A program made the translations under genes and the position numbers. Shown here piece after piece: positions 1 to 8,599 of a stretch of DNA of 64,000 nt. Location: positions 2,170,001 to 2,234,000 of the forward strand of contig OZ246981.1 of NCBI GenBank assembly GCA_965232455.1, given 5' to 3'. Every line of letters starts with the position of its first letter. The stretch's first letter is position 1. A model generated the notes under the pieces. It did not search any database. It saw nothing but the letters and a program-made list of their open reading frames with translations, and was not told where the DNA came from. The DNA comes from JBFGFX01 sp965232455. Its GTDB lineage: Bacteria > Pseudomonadota > Gammaproteobacteria > Steroidobacterales > Woeseiaceae.

Positions 1-633
1 AAGCCTCTCGAACGTATCCCAATCGATCCAAGGCCCCTCGTATGCTTCCACAGGCTCCATTAACCCGCTGTTCGGATCAATGGTCTGCAAGCTGACTTCC
101 GTGTTCCGAGTTGCGGCATCGCCAACCCCTACCAACAAGCGCCTCCCATCCTGCGACCAATTGGGCCCTCCCCTAACATCAGAGTCCGCTCGTGTGATCT
201 GTTGCACCGATTGATCGGCGAGCGTGAGCCGCCAAATATTCTTGTAACCTTCGCGATCGCTAACGAAATAGACGTACCGACCATCGAGTGAATATCGTGG
301 CGCTTGATCCCAGGCGCGACCGGACGTCAAAGGAACCGCATCCCCACCAGCGATTGGCAGCGCATAAATGTCCCCAAGCAGATCAAATACGATTGACTGG
401 CCATCAGGCGACACATCGACGCTCATGAACGTGCCTTCCGTCGTATTGAACGCAATTTCGTCTGATGGAACAACAGGCAATGGCGGCGCTTCGACCGCCA
501 TATTGGTTGCCTCGACGGGTCGAGTCGTCCCAGACAGCGACACGCTGTCGGTACACGACGGCGCAATGCAGCCGCTAAGTGAAACCAATGCACCAGTTGC
601 TAATGTGATTCTAATTCGCAGCAACCGACGCAT
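1..633 (-). CDS. Beta-propeller (PD40/TolB-like) lipoprotein, partial
   Basis: The reading frame is open to the window edge, so only the first 211 residues are visible. It starts with a basic, hydrophobic signal peptide ending in the lipobox LSGC, which predicts an exported lipoprotein. From about residue 60 there are WD40-like (PD40) blades, with motifs such as VSPDGQSIVFD, YSLDGRYVYFVSD and WSQDGRRLLVG. Proteins of this type carry either only a propeller or a propeller followed by an amidohydrolase or peptidase domain, which would lie outside the window. It follows the TonB-dependent receptor in the same direction with an 87-bp gap and may be cotranscribed, suggesting processing of the imported substrate. 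Function is inferred from family only. Confidence 0.75.
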   Translation of the reverse strand, partial: MRRLLRIRITLATGALVSLSGCIAPSCTDSVSLSGTTRPVEATNMAVEAPPLPVVPSDEIAFNTTEGTFMSVDVSPDGQSIVFDLLGDIYALPIAGGDAVPLTSGRAWDQAPRYSLDGRYVYFVSDREGYKNIWRLTLADQSVQQITRADSDVRGGPNWSQDGRRLLVGVGDAATRNTEVSLQTIDPNSGLMEPVEAYEGPWIDWDTFERL

Positions 634-720
634 GTGCCCACAAAGATCGATAGCAAACAACCAGTCGCTCGGTAATCGCCTATAACGTTGAGCGAATCTG
701 TTGATACCCCGACACCTGAG

Positions 721-3700
721 CTACCACTCCTTTGCAATCTGCAACGCCAGGAATCGGCCTATCGGGTTGGCATTTGTACTATCGTAGCCAAGCCCAAACT
801 CGGTATCGACAAATGGCGGATCTTCATCAAGAAGATTCTGCGTTGTCAATGAAAGCCGAGTGTTACGGAAGAACCCGCTGGTGTCTCCGGTGTCATAGGC
901 AATGGTTAGGTCCACGGTGGTCCATGAATCGACGGATCGTGATGGGACGCTGATATTATCGGTGTAGCCGTCCGCATAGTTGACAAAGCCAGAAACCGAC
1001 CATTCGTCGCGATTCCAGGTTACATTTCCGCGCGCCTGAAAATCGATTGGCCTGCCAAAGGTGTCGACTTCATCCTCTAGGGGATCTCCTTCGATAAATG
1101 CCCGCTCAAAGTCAAACAAATAGTTACCGTTCAATCCGAGGTTAAAAGAGCCAAGTGTCGTATCAAATTGGTATGCAAACTGCACCTCAACGCCAGTCAC
1201 GACTGACCGGGACAGATTGGCGCGACGGACATCGAAAATAGCTTGGACGTTCGCGGCACCCGAAAGGACATCCGCAGCCGTAACGCCGAATGTCTCGTCC
1301 CATCGAGGATCGTTAACCAGAGCCGCAAGCTGATCGTCCGTGGGGTTCATGGTTACCAACGTTCTGAACCTCGGATCATCAACCGCCGTAAGGGACGCAA
1401 CCGGTGTATCGATGCGGTCCTCAAAATCAACGTTGAAATACGTCACATCCAGCGAAAGGCCTGGTACGTCCTTCGGGCTCCATTCGAAACCAGCAGTCCA
1501 CGTGGCTGCCTCTTCCGGCTGTAGGTCCTCGCTGCCACCTATGCGTGCGATAAAAGGAAACGGCACTAAGCCAATGTCGACGAAGAATTGGGATACTGCA
1601 AACGCAGTATTGGTATTCAGGTCACTCACGCTCAAGTCCCTCAAGGCCGGTGCGCGAAATGAGGTTCCCCAAGTTCCGCGTAGCTTGAACGAATGTGTTG
1701 GTGCCCAAACAATGCCAACTTTAGGATTCGCGGTATCACCAAAATCACTGTAATCCTCGTAGCGCGCAGCGATCGACAACTCCAGTTGCTCAAACCCGCG
1801 ACGGCTGTTCGAATCGCTAACGAGCGGAAAGAATAGTTCGGCATAGAAGGCCGTTACATCGCGGTCCAGATCAGTAGTTTCGCGGTTCCCTCTCAAAAAA
1901 GTTGTCGAGACAATCGACTCATCTCGAAACTCGGCACCCGCCGCAACTCGCAATGCGCCGCCCGGTAATTCAGTGATCGTACCATCGATATTGAGCGTGA
2001 AATTGCGGATCTCGTTTTCAGTTTCATCTTCGAGGCGCCGCGGTATTACGAACGAGTCGAGGATCGTCGGGTTAGCAGCGGGGCCATCGGCGAAGGGGTT
2101 GAAGACAGGATCGCCTGGGTTCGCTGGATTCACCGCAAGGTCGAGCGCCGTGAGGTCCAGCCCGTTGATGATTCCGGTTGCGTCCTCTTCTCTCGACCAA
2201 TTTCCTGCTAGTTCACCGTGCCAATTCTCGCCCATATCGAATCGAGCACCGATCGTCCCACTCCACGAGTCAAATTCTCCGAACCGGGAGCTATCAAAAT
2301 CATCTTGAAAAGAATGGTTCTCAATTTGAATTGTCGTTAGACCGGTGCCAGTAGGATCCACGAAGAACGGATTGGCATCAGTCACATCAAACGTTTGGGT
2401 CCTTGGGGCGGTCCGATACTCGCTTTCTTGCGTTGAGTAGAGTGCCTGCGCAAACAGCCCAACAGACCCGACCTCCTGGTTCAAGTTTAGAAACACACTG
2501 TGGCGCTGCAGTTCAGGCAGCACATCCCCGTTTAAGCGGTTGTTATATACATTAGGAGACGCGAGCGGCGCGCCCGCAGCGTCAGCAGGGAAATCTGCTG
2601 CTGTCAATGAGGTGCCGTCCTGACCGACTGGAATAGCCCAGAGTTGCCCGCCAGCGTCGACGTTGGCCGGGCTCCCACCGGGCGTCCGGCGGTCAGTGCC
2701 ACCGAACCGCGTCAAATCTGAGCTGGCGGTGTAAGGCCGATCTCTGTTGGCTAGACTGTCGCTATCGTAGTATTCGTAGGACAGTAGCACGCTTCCATCG
2801 TCCCAAGACTTTCCCAGCGACTGTCCGAATTGAATGTTCGACGTATCGCCACGACCGTCGGAGCCGTAGCGCAAGCGAGTCTCGACACCGTCATAGTTGT
2901 CGCGCAAAATGAAGTTAATCACACCGCCAATTGCGTCGGATCCATAGATGGCCGATGCACCATCTGTCATGACCTCGACACGCTCAATCGCGGTCACCGG
3001 GATACGCGAGATATTGGTAAAGCCAGCGCCGAAGCCACTGGGGCTTAATCGGCGTCCGTTTAATAGGACAAGCGTTGAACTGGCGCCCAGGCCGCGTAGG
3101 TTGACGGACGTGCCTCCTGGAACTGAAGTCACCGTGCCACCGACGACATTTGAATTGTTCGCAATGTCGGTACTTGCATCTAGGCTGGTCCCAGCACCGA
3201 AATTTTGAGGCAGATTCTCAACAACTTCCTCAACCGTGGCAAAACCGGCTTGATCGATTTCCTGCCTTGTAATACTAACTATGGGCGAGGCGCTTTGTGC
3301 GCCTCGGATCCGCGAACCAGTGACCAGAATTTCCTCTATCTCTCTGATTGCTTCCTCAGCATCCTCCGACGCACTGTTTTCCAAAGTTCGAGCAGTCCCA
3401 GTATCTACCACCCGCTCATCGGTCTGGACAGCTGCCTGCGCAACCAAATTCGAGAGTGTCTCACTGCTGTCCACCGAACCAACAGGCTGCACCGACACAT
3501 CCGACGCCCGTCCAACCGCAACGGTCGCGTCAGGTCGATACTGGGCATGTAAGCCGGTGCCGGCGAGTAATATCTGCAAGGCGCTCTGTGGATTGTAGCT
3601 TCCCACTACTGCGTTCGCCTCAATCGAGTCGAGCATCTCTGTAACCACTAAAACGTTAACACCGGCTTGACGTGCGTAAGAGCGCAATGCCGAGGAAACC

Positions 3701-3885
3701 GGCTGCGCCGGGATGTCGAATTCGACCGTCGGAGATTGTGCGTACGCTTCCGTTGTCAGAATTGCCGCAGTGATAGTTGCAAGCACGGCAACGACAAGCC
3801 AATCGGCAACGCGAATCGAATCCACAAATGGATTACTCAAAGAAACACTTTCCCGTCGATGGGCGTGCCGCATTCTCAACATCAC
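721..3885 (-). CDS. TonB-dependent receptor with N-terminal STN (FecA-type signalling) domain
   Basis: Outer-membrane active transporter of 1054 residues. A signal peptide ends near AYAQ at residue 50. An STN domain (about 55-120), the periplasmic signalling domain of transducer receptors, is followed by a linker, the TonB-box region EEILVTGSRI near residue 187, the plug (NLRGLGASSTLVLLNGRR, ASAIYGSDAIGGVINF) and the beta-barrel ending in an aromatic residue (AKEW). The STN domain together with upstream fecI- and fecR-like genes predicts that substrate binding induces its own operon. The start codon is uncertain because several Met codons lie in the first 10 residues. Base composition looks lower in GC than the sigma/FecR genes. 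The substrate is unknown. Confidence 0.92.
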   Translation of the reverse strand: MMLRMRHAHRRESVSLSNPFVDSIRVADWLVVAVLATITAAILTTEAYAQSPTVEFDIPAQPVSSALRSYARQAGVNVLVVTEMLDSIEANAVVGSYNPQSALQILLAGTGLHAQYRPDATVAVGRASDVSVQPVGSVDSSETLSNLVAQAAVQTDERVVDTGTARTLENSASEDAEEAIREIEEILVTGSRIRGAQSASPIVSITRQEIDQAGFATVEEVVENLPQNFGAGTSLDASTDIANNSNVVGGTVTSVPGGTSVNLRGLGASSTLVLLNGRRLSPSGFGAGFTNISRIPVTAIERVEVMTDGASAIYGSDAIGGVINFILRDNYDGVETRLRYGSDGRGDTSNIQFGQSLGKSWDDGSVLLSYEYYDSDSLANRDRPYTASSDLTRFGGTDRRTPGGSPANVDAGGQLWAIPVGQDGTSLTAADFPADAAGAPLASPNVYNNRLNGDVLPELQRHSVFLNLNQEVGSVGLFAQALYSTQESEYRTAPRTQTFDVTDANPFFVDPTGTGLTTIQIENHSFQDDFDSSRFGEFDSWSGTIGARFDMGENWHGELAGNWSREEDATGIINGLDLTALDLAVNPANPGDPVFNPFADGPAANPTILDSFVIPRRLEDETENEIRNFTLNIDGTITELPGGALRVAAGAEFRDESIVSTTFLRGNRETTDLDRDVTAFYAELFFPLVSDSNSRRGFEQLELSIAARYEDYSDFGDTANPKVGIVWAPTHSFKLRGTWGTSFRAPALRDLSVSDLNTNTAFAVSQFFVDIGLVPFPFIARIGGSEDLQPEEAATWTAGFEWSPKDVPGLSLDVTYFNVDFEDRIDTPVASLTAVDDPRFRTLVTMNPTDDQLAALVNDPRWDETFGVTAADVLSGAANVQAIFDVRRANLSRSVVTGVEVQFAYQFDTTLGSFNLGLNGNYLFDFERAFIEGDPLEDEVDTFGRPIDFQARGNVTWNRDEWSVSGFVNYADGYTDNISVPSRSVDSWTTVDLTIAYDTGDTSGFFRNTRLSLTTQNLLDEDPPFVDTEFGLGYDSTNANPIGRFLALQIAKEW

Positions 3886-4391
3886 CTACTCCCCCTGCGC
3901 GCAGGGCCGGTCCGCATCTCGATAACGTTGTCGAACGCGCCGGTCCCAAGTTTTCTGATTATTGTTATGTCCCAACGGAGACGCTTCACCTCTCTTACTG
4001 AGACTTGATGCGGGCGGCCCAAAAACGTATGTCAACGTCAATGGTATTTGACGGCAATCGTATTAGCATTTGCTGAATGTGGTCCTTACGTACAAATTGG
4101 CGTACTTGGGGAAAGAAAATTGTCTGCCCGCCCCCAAACGCACTCCGACAGAATCAGCCGTAATTCGTCTATGAAACCACGCAGGGTCGTTGTTAGTTTG
4201 CGAACCAATTGGTACTTATAAATCACCGAACAGACAACAGAGCGCATTGATCTTGAATACACCCAATCAAACCTGAATCGGAAAGACCAACAGCAGACCC
4301 CATCCTCCTGCCCCGGTGTCCAAATGATGGATACATGCACCCGATCGAATCAACCGCACGGAGACGCATGATTACGAACGTCGTACGTTCG
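3886..4391. other. 506-bp non-coding gap between fecR-like and receptor genes
   Basis: I see no convincing gene here. The stretch is AT-richer than the fecR side. It should hold the promoter controlled by the ECF sigma factor upstream of the receptor, but I could not fix a -35/-10 pair. Confidence 0.5.
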
Positions 4392-5441
4392 TTACTGCGG
4401 CAGACTTCCCGCCTTCGCTATATGCACGGTGTTGTAGTCCACCCGCCGCGTCTGGATGACGTCGTTCGAGTCGAGCAGGCGCATTAGCAGATTGACGTCG
4501 CCCGCCCGGAAGTAGCCGGTGAATTCGAGCGACTCGAGTTCCGTATCGACGATGATCAGTTCGTGACGCATGTAGCGGCCGGCTTCGGCGATGACGTCCG
4601 ACAGCGGGGCGCGCTCGAAGTCCAGCATGCCGTCGCGCCAGGCGAGTTCGCGCTCGATTTCATCGACGGTGACCGTGCCCACCACCTCGACGACGTCCTG
4701 CTTGAATCTCAGTTTGTGGCCTTCGGTCAGCATCTGGGCAGGCTTATCGTCCTCGGCTGGAACCGGCACCGACGCCGTCTCTCCAGTCGGCGTCGCCGGT
4801 GGAGTCACGGCCACGGTGCCTTCGGTCACCGTCACCTCGACCGAATCGTCTTTCATGTACACCGAAAACGCCGTGCCCACGGCCCGCACGGTGCCCGCAC
4901 CGGCGACCACTACGAACGGACGATGCGGCGCCCTCGCCACGTCGAAATGCACCTCGCCCTGTCGGAGCTCGATGCGCCGCTTGTCGTCGGTATAGCGGAT
5001 TTTCACGCGCGACTTCGTGTTGAGCGTCATCGACGATTCATCGGGAAGCGTGATGACGCGTTGCTGGCCGACGGTCGTGCCGTATTCGGCCTCGTACACC
5101 GGCGTTGTCTGCGTGAACCAGAGCCCAAAGGCAACGGCCGCGATCGTCGCGGCCGCGGCAAGCGGCGCCGTCCAGCGACGCAGGCTGCGTCGCCGCAGCC
5201 ACTTGCCGACCACTTCGGAATCGACCTCGTCGGTGCGAAGTTGTTGCACAACGTCGAACTGTCGCCACTGGTTCTGCAGCTCGTCATAGGCCTGCCTGTG
5301 CAGCGGATCCGCGTTCAGCCAACGCATGAAGCGGGCACGCTCTTCCGGCGAGACGTCGCCCGCGTCGAATTCGATGACCCAGCGGCGCGCCTCGTCCGCG
5401 ACCGCCTCGCTGATCCTCGTTTCCTGTGAACCCTTAGCCAT
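4392..5441 (-). CDS. FecR-family anti-sigma/sigma regulator
   Basis: Inner-membrane signal transducer of 349 residues that connects the receptor STN domain to the ECF sigma factor. Residues about 10-60 are a DUF4880-type cytoplasmic segment (EFDAGDVSPEERARFMRWLNADP), a single membrane helix lies near 91-109, the FecR periplasmic domain spans about 115-215 (GTAFSVYMKDD, VTVTEGTVAV), and a C-terminal STN-like DUF4974 segment covers about 270-340. It lies 75 bp downstream of the sigma gene in the same direction. Length and domain order are normal. A decayed copy of its N-terminal domain occurs near 7.0-7.3 kb. Confidence 0.92.
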   Translation of the reverse strand: MAKGSQETRISEAVADEARRWVIEFDAGDVSPEERARFMRWLNADPLHRQAYDELQNQWRQFDVVQQLRTDEVDSEVVGKWLRRRSLRRWTAPLAAAATIAAVAFGLWFTQTTPVYEAEYGTTVGQQRVITLPDESSMTLNTKSRVKIRYTDDKRRIELRQGEVHFDVARAPHRPFVVVAGAGTVRAVGTAFSVYMKDDSVEVTVTEGTVAVTPPATPTGETASVPVPAEDDKPAQMLTEGHKLRFKQDVVEVVGTVTVDEIERELAWRDGMLDFERAPLSDVIAEAGRYMRHELIIVDTELESLEFTGYFRAGDVNLLMRLLDSNDVIQTRRVDYNTVHIAKAGSLPQ

Positions 5442-5516
5442 TCCGCGCCGTTATGCTCTGTTTATCCGCGCCCGAGGGATCCGCGTGTTGTTTGCACCCT
5501 GCCCGCATACGCGCGA

Positions 5517-6071
5517 TCAGGACTGCTCCACGCCGTACGTTTCTTCGTAATAGCGGTGGACCATCTCGAAACCCCGCCTGACGTAGGTTTTTGCGGTATT
5601 GACCGATATCCCGGAATACTCGGCGATCTCCTTATAGGAGTACTGGTAGACCTTTCTCAACACAAACGCCTTGCGGCATTTCTCCGGCAGCCTCCCAATG
5701 GCCACGCACATCGCCTCGAACTCCAGTTCCGACACCGCGCTCCGTTCGGCCGACGGCACCTCGGGCTCGAGCCCCAGCGAATCGATATCCGCGACGGCGT
5801 CCGTCAACGCGGCCATTTTTTGATCCCGGTAGTGCATTCGAACGACATTGCTGGCTGTCCTGTATAAATACGCGAGAGGGTTTTCGATCGTATTGCCATT
5901 GCGGACGTGGGCGTGCACGTTCAGCATCGTCTCCTGCGCGAAATCGTCCACCTGGTGACTGGGGACCCGCTTTCTCAGGTAGTGAACGATCTCTCTGCGG
6001 TACTGTTCGATTCCCGGTACCGGCGCTGCGGCCTCGACGTTGGAAAGTTCAGACCGCTTGCCGATGGCCAT
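5517..6071 (-). CDS. ECF RNA polymerase sigma factor, FecI-type
   Basis: Sigma-70 family protein of 184 residues. Region 2 is seen in LRKRVPSHQVDDFAQETM and YLYRTASNVVRMHYRDQ, and region 4 in LPEKCRKAFVLRK and YKEIAEYSGISVNTAKTYV (helix-turn-helix). It probably drives the downstream receptor gene when released or activated by the adjacent FecR protein. The ATG is joined directly to the TAA of a short upstream reading frame (gcgTAAATGgcc), so translation could be coupled to that frame. A remnant of a related region 4 lies near 7.3-7.45 kb. Confidence 0.92.
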   Translation of the reverse strand: MAIGKRSELSNVEAAAPVPGIEQYRREIVHYLRKRVPSHQVDDFAQETMLNVHAHVRNGNTIENPLAYLYRTASNVVRMHYRDQKMAALTDAVADIDSLGLEPEVPSAERSAVSELEFEAMCVAIGRLPEKCRKAFVLRKVYQYSYKEIAEYSGISVNTAKTYVRRGFEMVHRYYEETYGVEQS

Positions 6072-6251
6072 TTACGCGCACGCCTCACCGGCAGGTTTCG
6101 ACATCGAGATTGCCGCGCGCGACGACCGGCGAATACGGGAAGCACGGCTGCCACGCGGCAGCGGCGACGAGAACCGATGCCACGCCGTCGTTGTTGTCAT
6201 CTCGATCATCGATGTCAGCGCCAGCGCTGCAGCCAATGCAATCCGTCGCAT
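6072..6251 (-). CDS. Possible small leader protein coupled to the sigma gene
   Basis: A 59-codon frame begins at an ATG preceded by a purine-rich run (AAGAAGAAGAAAAAC) and encodes a hydrophobic start (MRRIALAAALALTS) that looks like a signal peptide, then a Ser/Arg-rich tail. Its TAA stop touches the ATG of the sigma factor. I recognise no family. It could be a real short exported peptide, a leader that sets sigma translation, or a chance frame. The spacing to the next start is the main support. Confidence 0.35.
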   Translation of the reverse strand: MRRIALAAALALTSMIEMTTTTAWHRFSSPLPRGSRASRIRRSSRAAISMSKPAGEACA

Positions 6252-6700
6252 GTTTTTCTTCTTCTTTTTTGAATTCTTCCGTGCAGATGACATCTTGCCG
6301 GCGGTTGCCGTGTGCAGCTCACGATTGGAACTCACAAGCGGATGCAAGTATCGTCATAATGACCGCAGCAAAGTGTCCGACAGAGTCAGGGCCTGAGCCT
6401 TAAGTAGACCGTAAAAACAGCTTAATCGAAAGACATTGTTGCACAACACGAAACCCCCGTCCGAAGTTCCCCAAGCTCCCAGTTTACTAAACCAATTAAG
6501 CTCCTAATTTCCGGCTCAGTTATTTGGTCGCTTTGGTCCAGTTTTTAGACCGTCATACGCCGGGCGCGACGAGCCGTTGGCCCGCCGAACCGGGCAAAGG
6601 CGCCGGAAACGGGCGTCCGGTTATGTGGGTTCCCCGGTCCAGATGGCCGGATATGAAACCCTGCCCCGTATCAATAGAAAAAGCTTACCAAACTATCCAA
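6252..6700. other. Non-coding stretch before the first XRE regulator
   Basis: No gene is apparent. The right end (about 6641-6651) carries a short block, CCAGATGGCCG, that reappears upstream of the third XRE copy near 8479, suggesting that the duplications included upstream DNA. Confidence 0.45.
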
Positions 6701-6707
6701 TGGAATG

Positions 6708-6742
6708 CTACTTATAGACTGTAGACTCATAGTCAACATTCC
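6708..6742 (+). promoter_or_regulatory. C-box-like operator, copy 1
   Basis: Contains ACTTATAGAC and ACTCATAGTC as an imperfect 10-bp direct repeat separated by TGTAG, followed by AACATTCC. As remembered, the operators of restriction-modification controller proteins such as C.Esp1396I have the same architecture. It ends about 15 bp before the ATG of the first XRE gene and probably overlaps its promoter, which suggests autoregulation. Confidence 0.75.
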
Positions 6743-6756
6743 CCGACACTGCCCGC

Positions 6757-7002
6757 ATGTCACGCACATCCGAAGAACAATTCGTTTTGAACACATTTGG
6801 CGAACAGGTCAAAGCCGCCCGCAACGCCCGCGACTGGACGCAGGAAGAGTTGGGAGAGCGCGCCGGGATGCATCGGACCTATGTCGGAGCCATCGAGCGC
6901 GGCGAGAAGAACCTGAGCCTGCTGAAAATGAATCAGCTCGCACTGGCGCTCGAGGAGAGTTTCGACAGCTTCCTGCCGTGCGAGGACGTATTAGGTCGGT
7001 GA
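6757..7002 (+). CDS. Controller-protein-like XRE regulator, copy 1
   Basis: An 81-residue, single-domain HTH_3/XRE DNA-binding protein. The helix-turn-helix is visible as WTQEELGERAGMHRTYVGAIERGEKN, the signature of restriction-modification C proteins (about 75-100 residues, RTYV/I-G-IERG). The C-terminal helix LLKMNQLALALEESFDSF would form the dimer interface. It has its own C-box-like operator. No restriction endonuclease or methyltransferase gene lies nearby, so it is a solitary controller-like regulator. It is closely similar to copies 2 and 3. Confidence 0.85.
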   Translation: MSRTSEEQFVLNTFGEQVKAARNARDWTQEELGERAGMHRTYVGAIERGEKNLSLLKMNQLALALEESFDSFLPCEDVLGR

Positions 7003-7284
7003 CCCCGTTCGTTTCGAGCGGCGCCAACGCCGCCGACGCAACCATTTGTCGACCACGGCGGGGTCGGCCTTTTTCGTGCCCAGGCGTTGCATCTCGTCCC
7101 AACGCCGCCACCTACCCAGCAGATCGGTGAACACACTCCAGTGCGACGGGCTCGCATTCAACCAGCGTATGAAACGCGCCTGGTCCGCCGACGAAACGTC
7201 CCCGGCGTCGAATTCGAACAGCCAGTAATGCGCCTGAACGGCAATGACTTCTCTCGATTTGGCTGCGTGTGTTCCGTTCACCAT
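6991..7284 (-). pseudogene. Truncated FecR remnant (N-terminal DUF4880 part only)
   Basis: The frame encodes about 97 residues that align with the start of the intact FecR near 4.4-5.4 kb: FEFDAGDVSSADQARFIRWLNASPSH here versus FDAGDVSPEERARFMRWLNADPLH, and VDKWLRRRRWRR versus VGKWLRRRSLRR. It stops just before the membrane helix and lacks the FecR and DUF4974 domains. Its 3' end overlaps the end of the first XRE gene. It is almost certainly a degraded duplicate. A short surviving cytoplasmic anti-sigma piece is possible but less likely. Confidence 0.75.
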
Positions 7285-7324
7285 CCCACACCGCCGTACC
7301 GCATCGTTTTGCTCGCCCACGCGC

Positions 7325-7505
7325 TCACGGCGAGTCGGCACCCTGCCGTTCATCGCGATAGTTCTGGACGGTTTTGAAGCCCTTCCTGACCTGGCTTTTC
7401 ACGGTGCTCTCCGACACGCCGCAAATCTGCGCGATTTCCTTACGTGTCTCAAGTGGCCCGATTCTCCCATGGCGTTCAACACGGAAAATTCGGATTGCGC
7501 CCCGA
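7325..7505 (-). pseudogene. Decayed ECF sigma factor remnant (region 4)
   Basis: The visible stretch RKEIAQICGVSESTVKSQVRKGFKTVQNY aligns with YKEIAEYSGISVNTAKTYVRRGFEMVHRY of the intact sigma factor. Upstream, the matching segment (SVLNAMGESG) sits in another frame, so a frameshift is present, and regions 2 and 3 are not recognisable. It lies directly before the truncated FecR in the same order as the intact pair. The left and right limits are approximate. Confidence 0.65.
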
Positions 7506-7564
7506 TGTCGAATCCGCCCGTTGCGAGACCGGACGGCGTGAACAAACGATCCCGCCGGCGACAC

Positions 7565-7875
7565 GTTCGTGTGCGCGTCCCTGCAATGCGCGCCTTCTCA
7601 TGGCCTTTTCCGTACTGTTTATTCTGTTTCGCTTTTTTGCCACTTACCATACCGGTAAACATATAGAACCGTGCCGAGCAACAAGAGACTGTCCGAGTGA
7701 TACGCACGCCCGCTTCGATTGCGCGCGCATCATGAAACGGTTCGAGTGTTCGTAAATACGAGATACCGTCGTCAGGTACGAACGCCCAAAACCTCTGACG
7801 GCGCCGGTTCAAACGATTGGAAATTGCACTCGGATCCGCGTTTGTAGAGAAAACCCATTAAAACCTTGTCGAAGT
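7565..7875. other. Degenerate spacer upstream of XRE copy 2
   Basis: No intact gene is seen. Part of this stretch probably derives from the lost 5' half of the decayed sigma gene, but I cannot align it with confidence. Confidence 0.4.
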
Positions 7876-7910
7876 GCTGCCTATAGTCTGTAGACTCATA
7901 GTCCACATTC
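7876..7910 (+). promoter_or_regulatory. C-box-like operator, copy 2
   Basis: GCCTATAGTC and ACTCATAGTC are separated by TGTAG, then CACATTC follows. It is nearly identical to copy 1 and sits at the same distance from the ATG of the second XRE gene. Conservation of operator and spacing in a region that otherwise decayed supports a selected site. Confidence 0.75.
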
Positions 7911-7925
7911 CATGAAACTCCCGGA

Positions 7926-8186
7926 ATGCCACGCACAACCGACGAACAACTTGTCCTCGAAGAGTTTGGTAAACGGGTAAAAGCAGCCCGCGACGACCGT
8001 CAATGGACGCAGGAAGCATTGGGGGAACGCGCCGGAATGCACCGCACCTACGTCGGCGCCATCGAACGCGGCGAAAAGAACCTGAGCCTGTTGAAGATGA
8101 ACCAGCTCGCGCTGGCGCTTGAAACGGGGTTCGACGGCTTCCTGCCGTACCGCGGCGATGCCGACGAATCCGACAGCTCCGGCTAG
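7926..8186 (+). CDS. Controller-protein-like XRE regulator, copy 2
   Basis: An 86-residue XRE protein with the same core as copy 1 (WTQEALGERAGMHRTYVGAI, ERGEKNLSLLKMNQLALALE), so the recognition helix GMHRTYVGAIERGEKN is identical between them. The C-terminus is longer and acidic (GDADESDSSG). An upstream out-of-frame ATG at 7912 is ignored because the family core fits the 7926 start. With an identical recognition helix and matching operators, copies 1 and 2 probably cross-regulate. Confidence 0.85.
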   Translation: MPRTTDEQLVLEEFGKRVKAARDDRQWTQEALGERAGMHRTYVGAIERGEKNLSLLKMNQLALALETGFDGFLPYRGDADESDSSG

Positions 8187-8548
8187 ACGGCCGGCGCCAA
8201 ACGCAAAGCGACCTGACCCGAGTTTGAAGGGGAATGCCAATCGTCCGTTCACCTCGCCGCCCATTGATGCGAACGGCGGAAAAAAGGATGTCAAAAACAG
8301 GCGCATTTGTTGAATCTGGCCGCACGGTTGGCGCACATGACGCAACGTCTGACAGAAATTGCCAATATACGCGACGTTGTTTCAATAAACGATACGTTTG
8401 AGGCAACCACCCCAAATTGAGTAGTTCACCCAATAGCACGCGTCAGAGGGCTGCCTCCTGGTCATGTGGTTGTTTTCATCCAGATGGCCGACCCAGGGAT
8501 CGCGCTCAACGGCAACGTGGAAGCCTCTTCGACACGAAGGCTTGAAAC
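8187..8548. other. Non-coding stretch between XRE copies 2 and 3
   Basis: I see no gene. The right part shares the CCAGATGGCCG block with the region upstream of copy 1. Confidence 0.45.
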
Positions 8549-8584
8549 GCTACTTATCGTCTATAGACTTATCGTCGTCATCGG
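8549..8584 (+). promoter_or_regulatory. C-box-like operator, copy 3 (variant)
   Basis: ACTTATCGTC occurs twice as a perfect 10-bp direct repeat with TATAG between. Compared with copies 1 and 2, the A of ATAGTC is C in both half-sites. It ends about 15 bp before the third XRE gene. The matched change in both halves suggests divergence of specificity rather than random decay. Confidence 0.7.
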
Positions 8585-8599
8585 CCGACACTTCAGGTT

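Noticed and set aside
4086..4340. 84-residue frame in the fecR-receptor gap
   Set aside because: No ribosome binding site, no family, and a composition like non-coding DNA.
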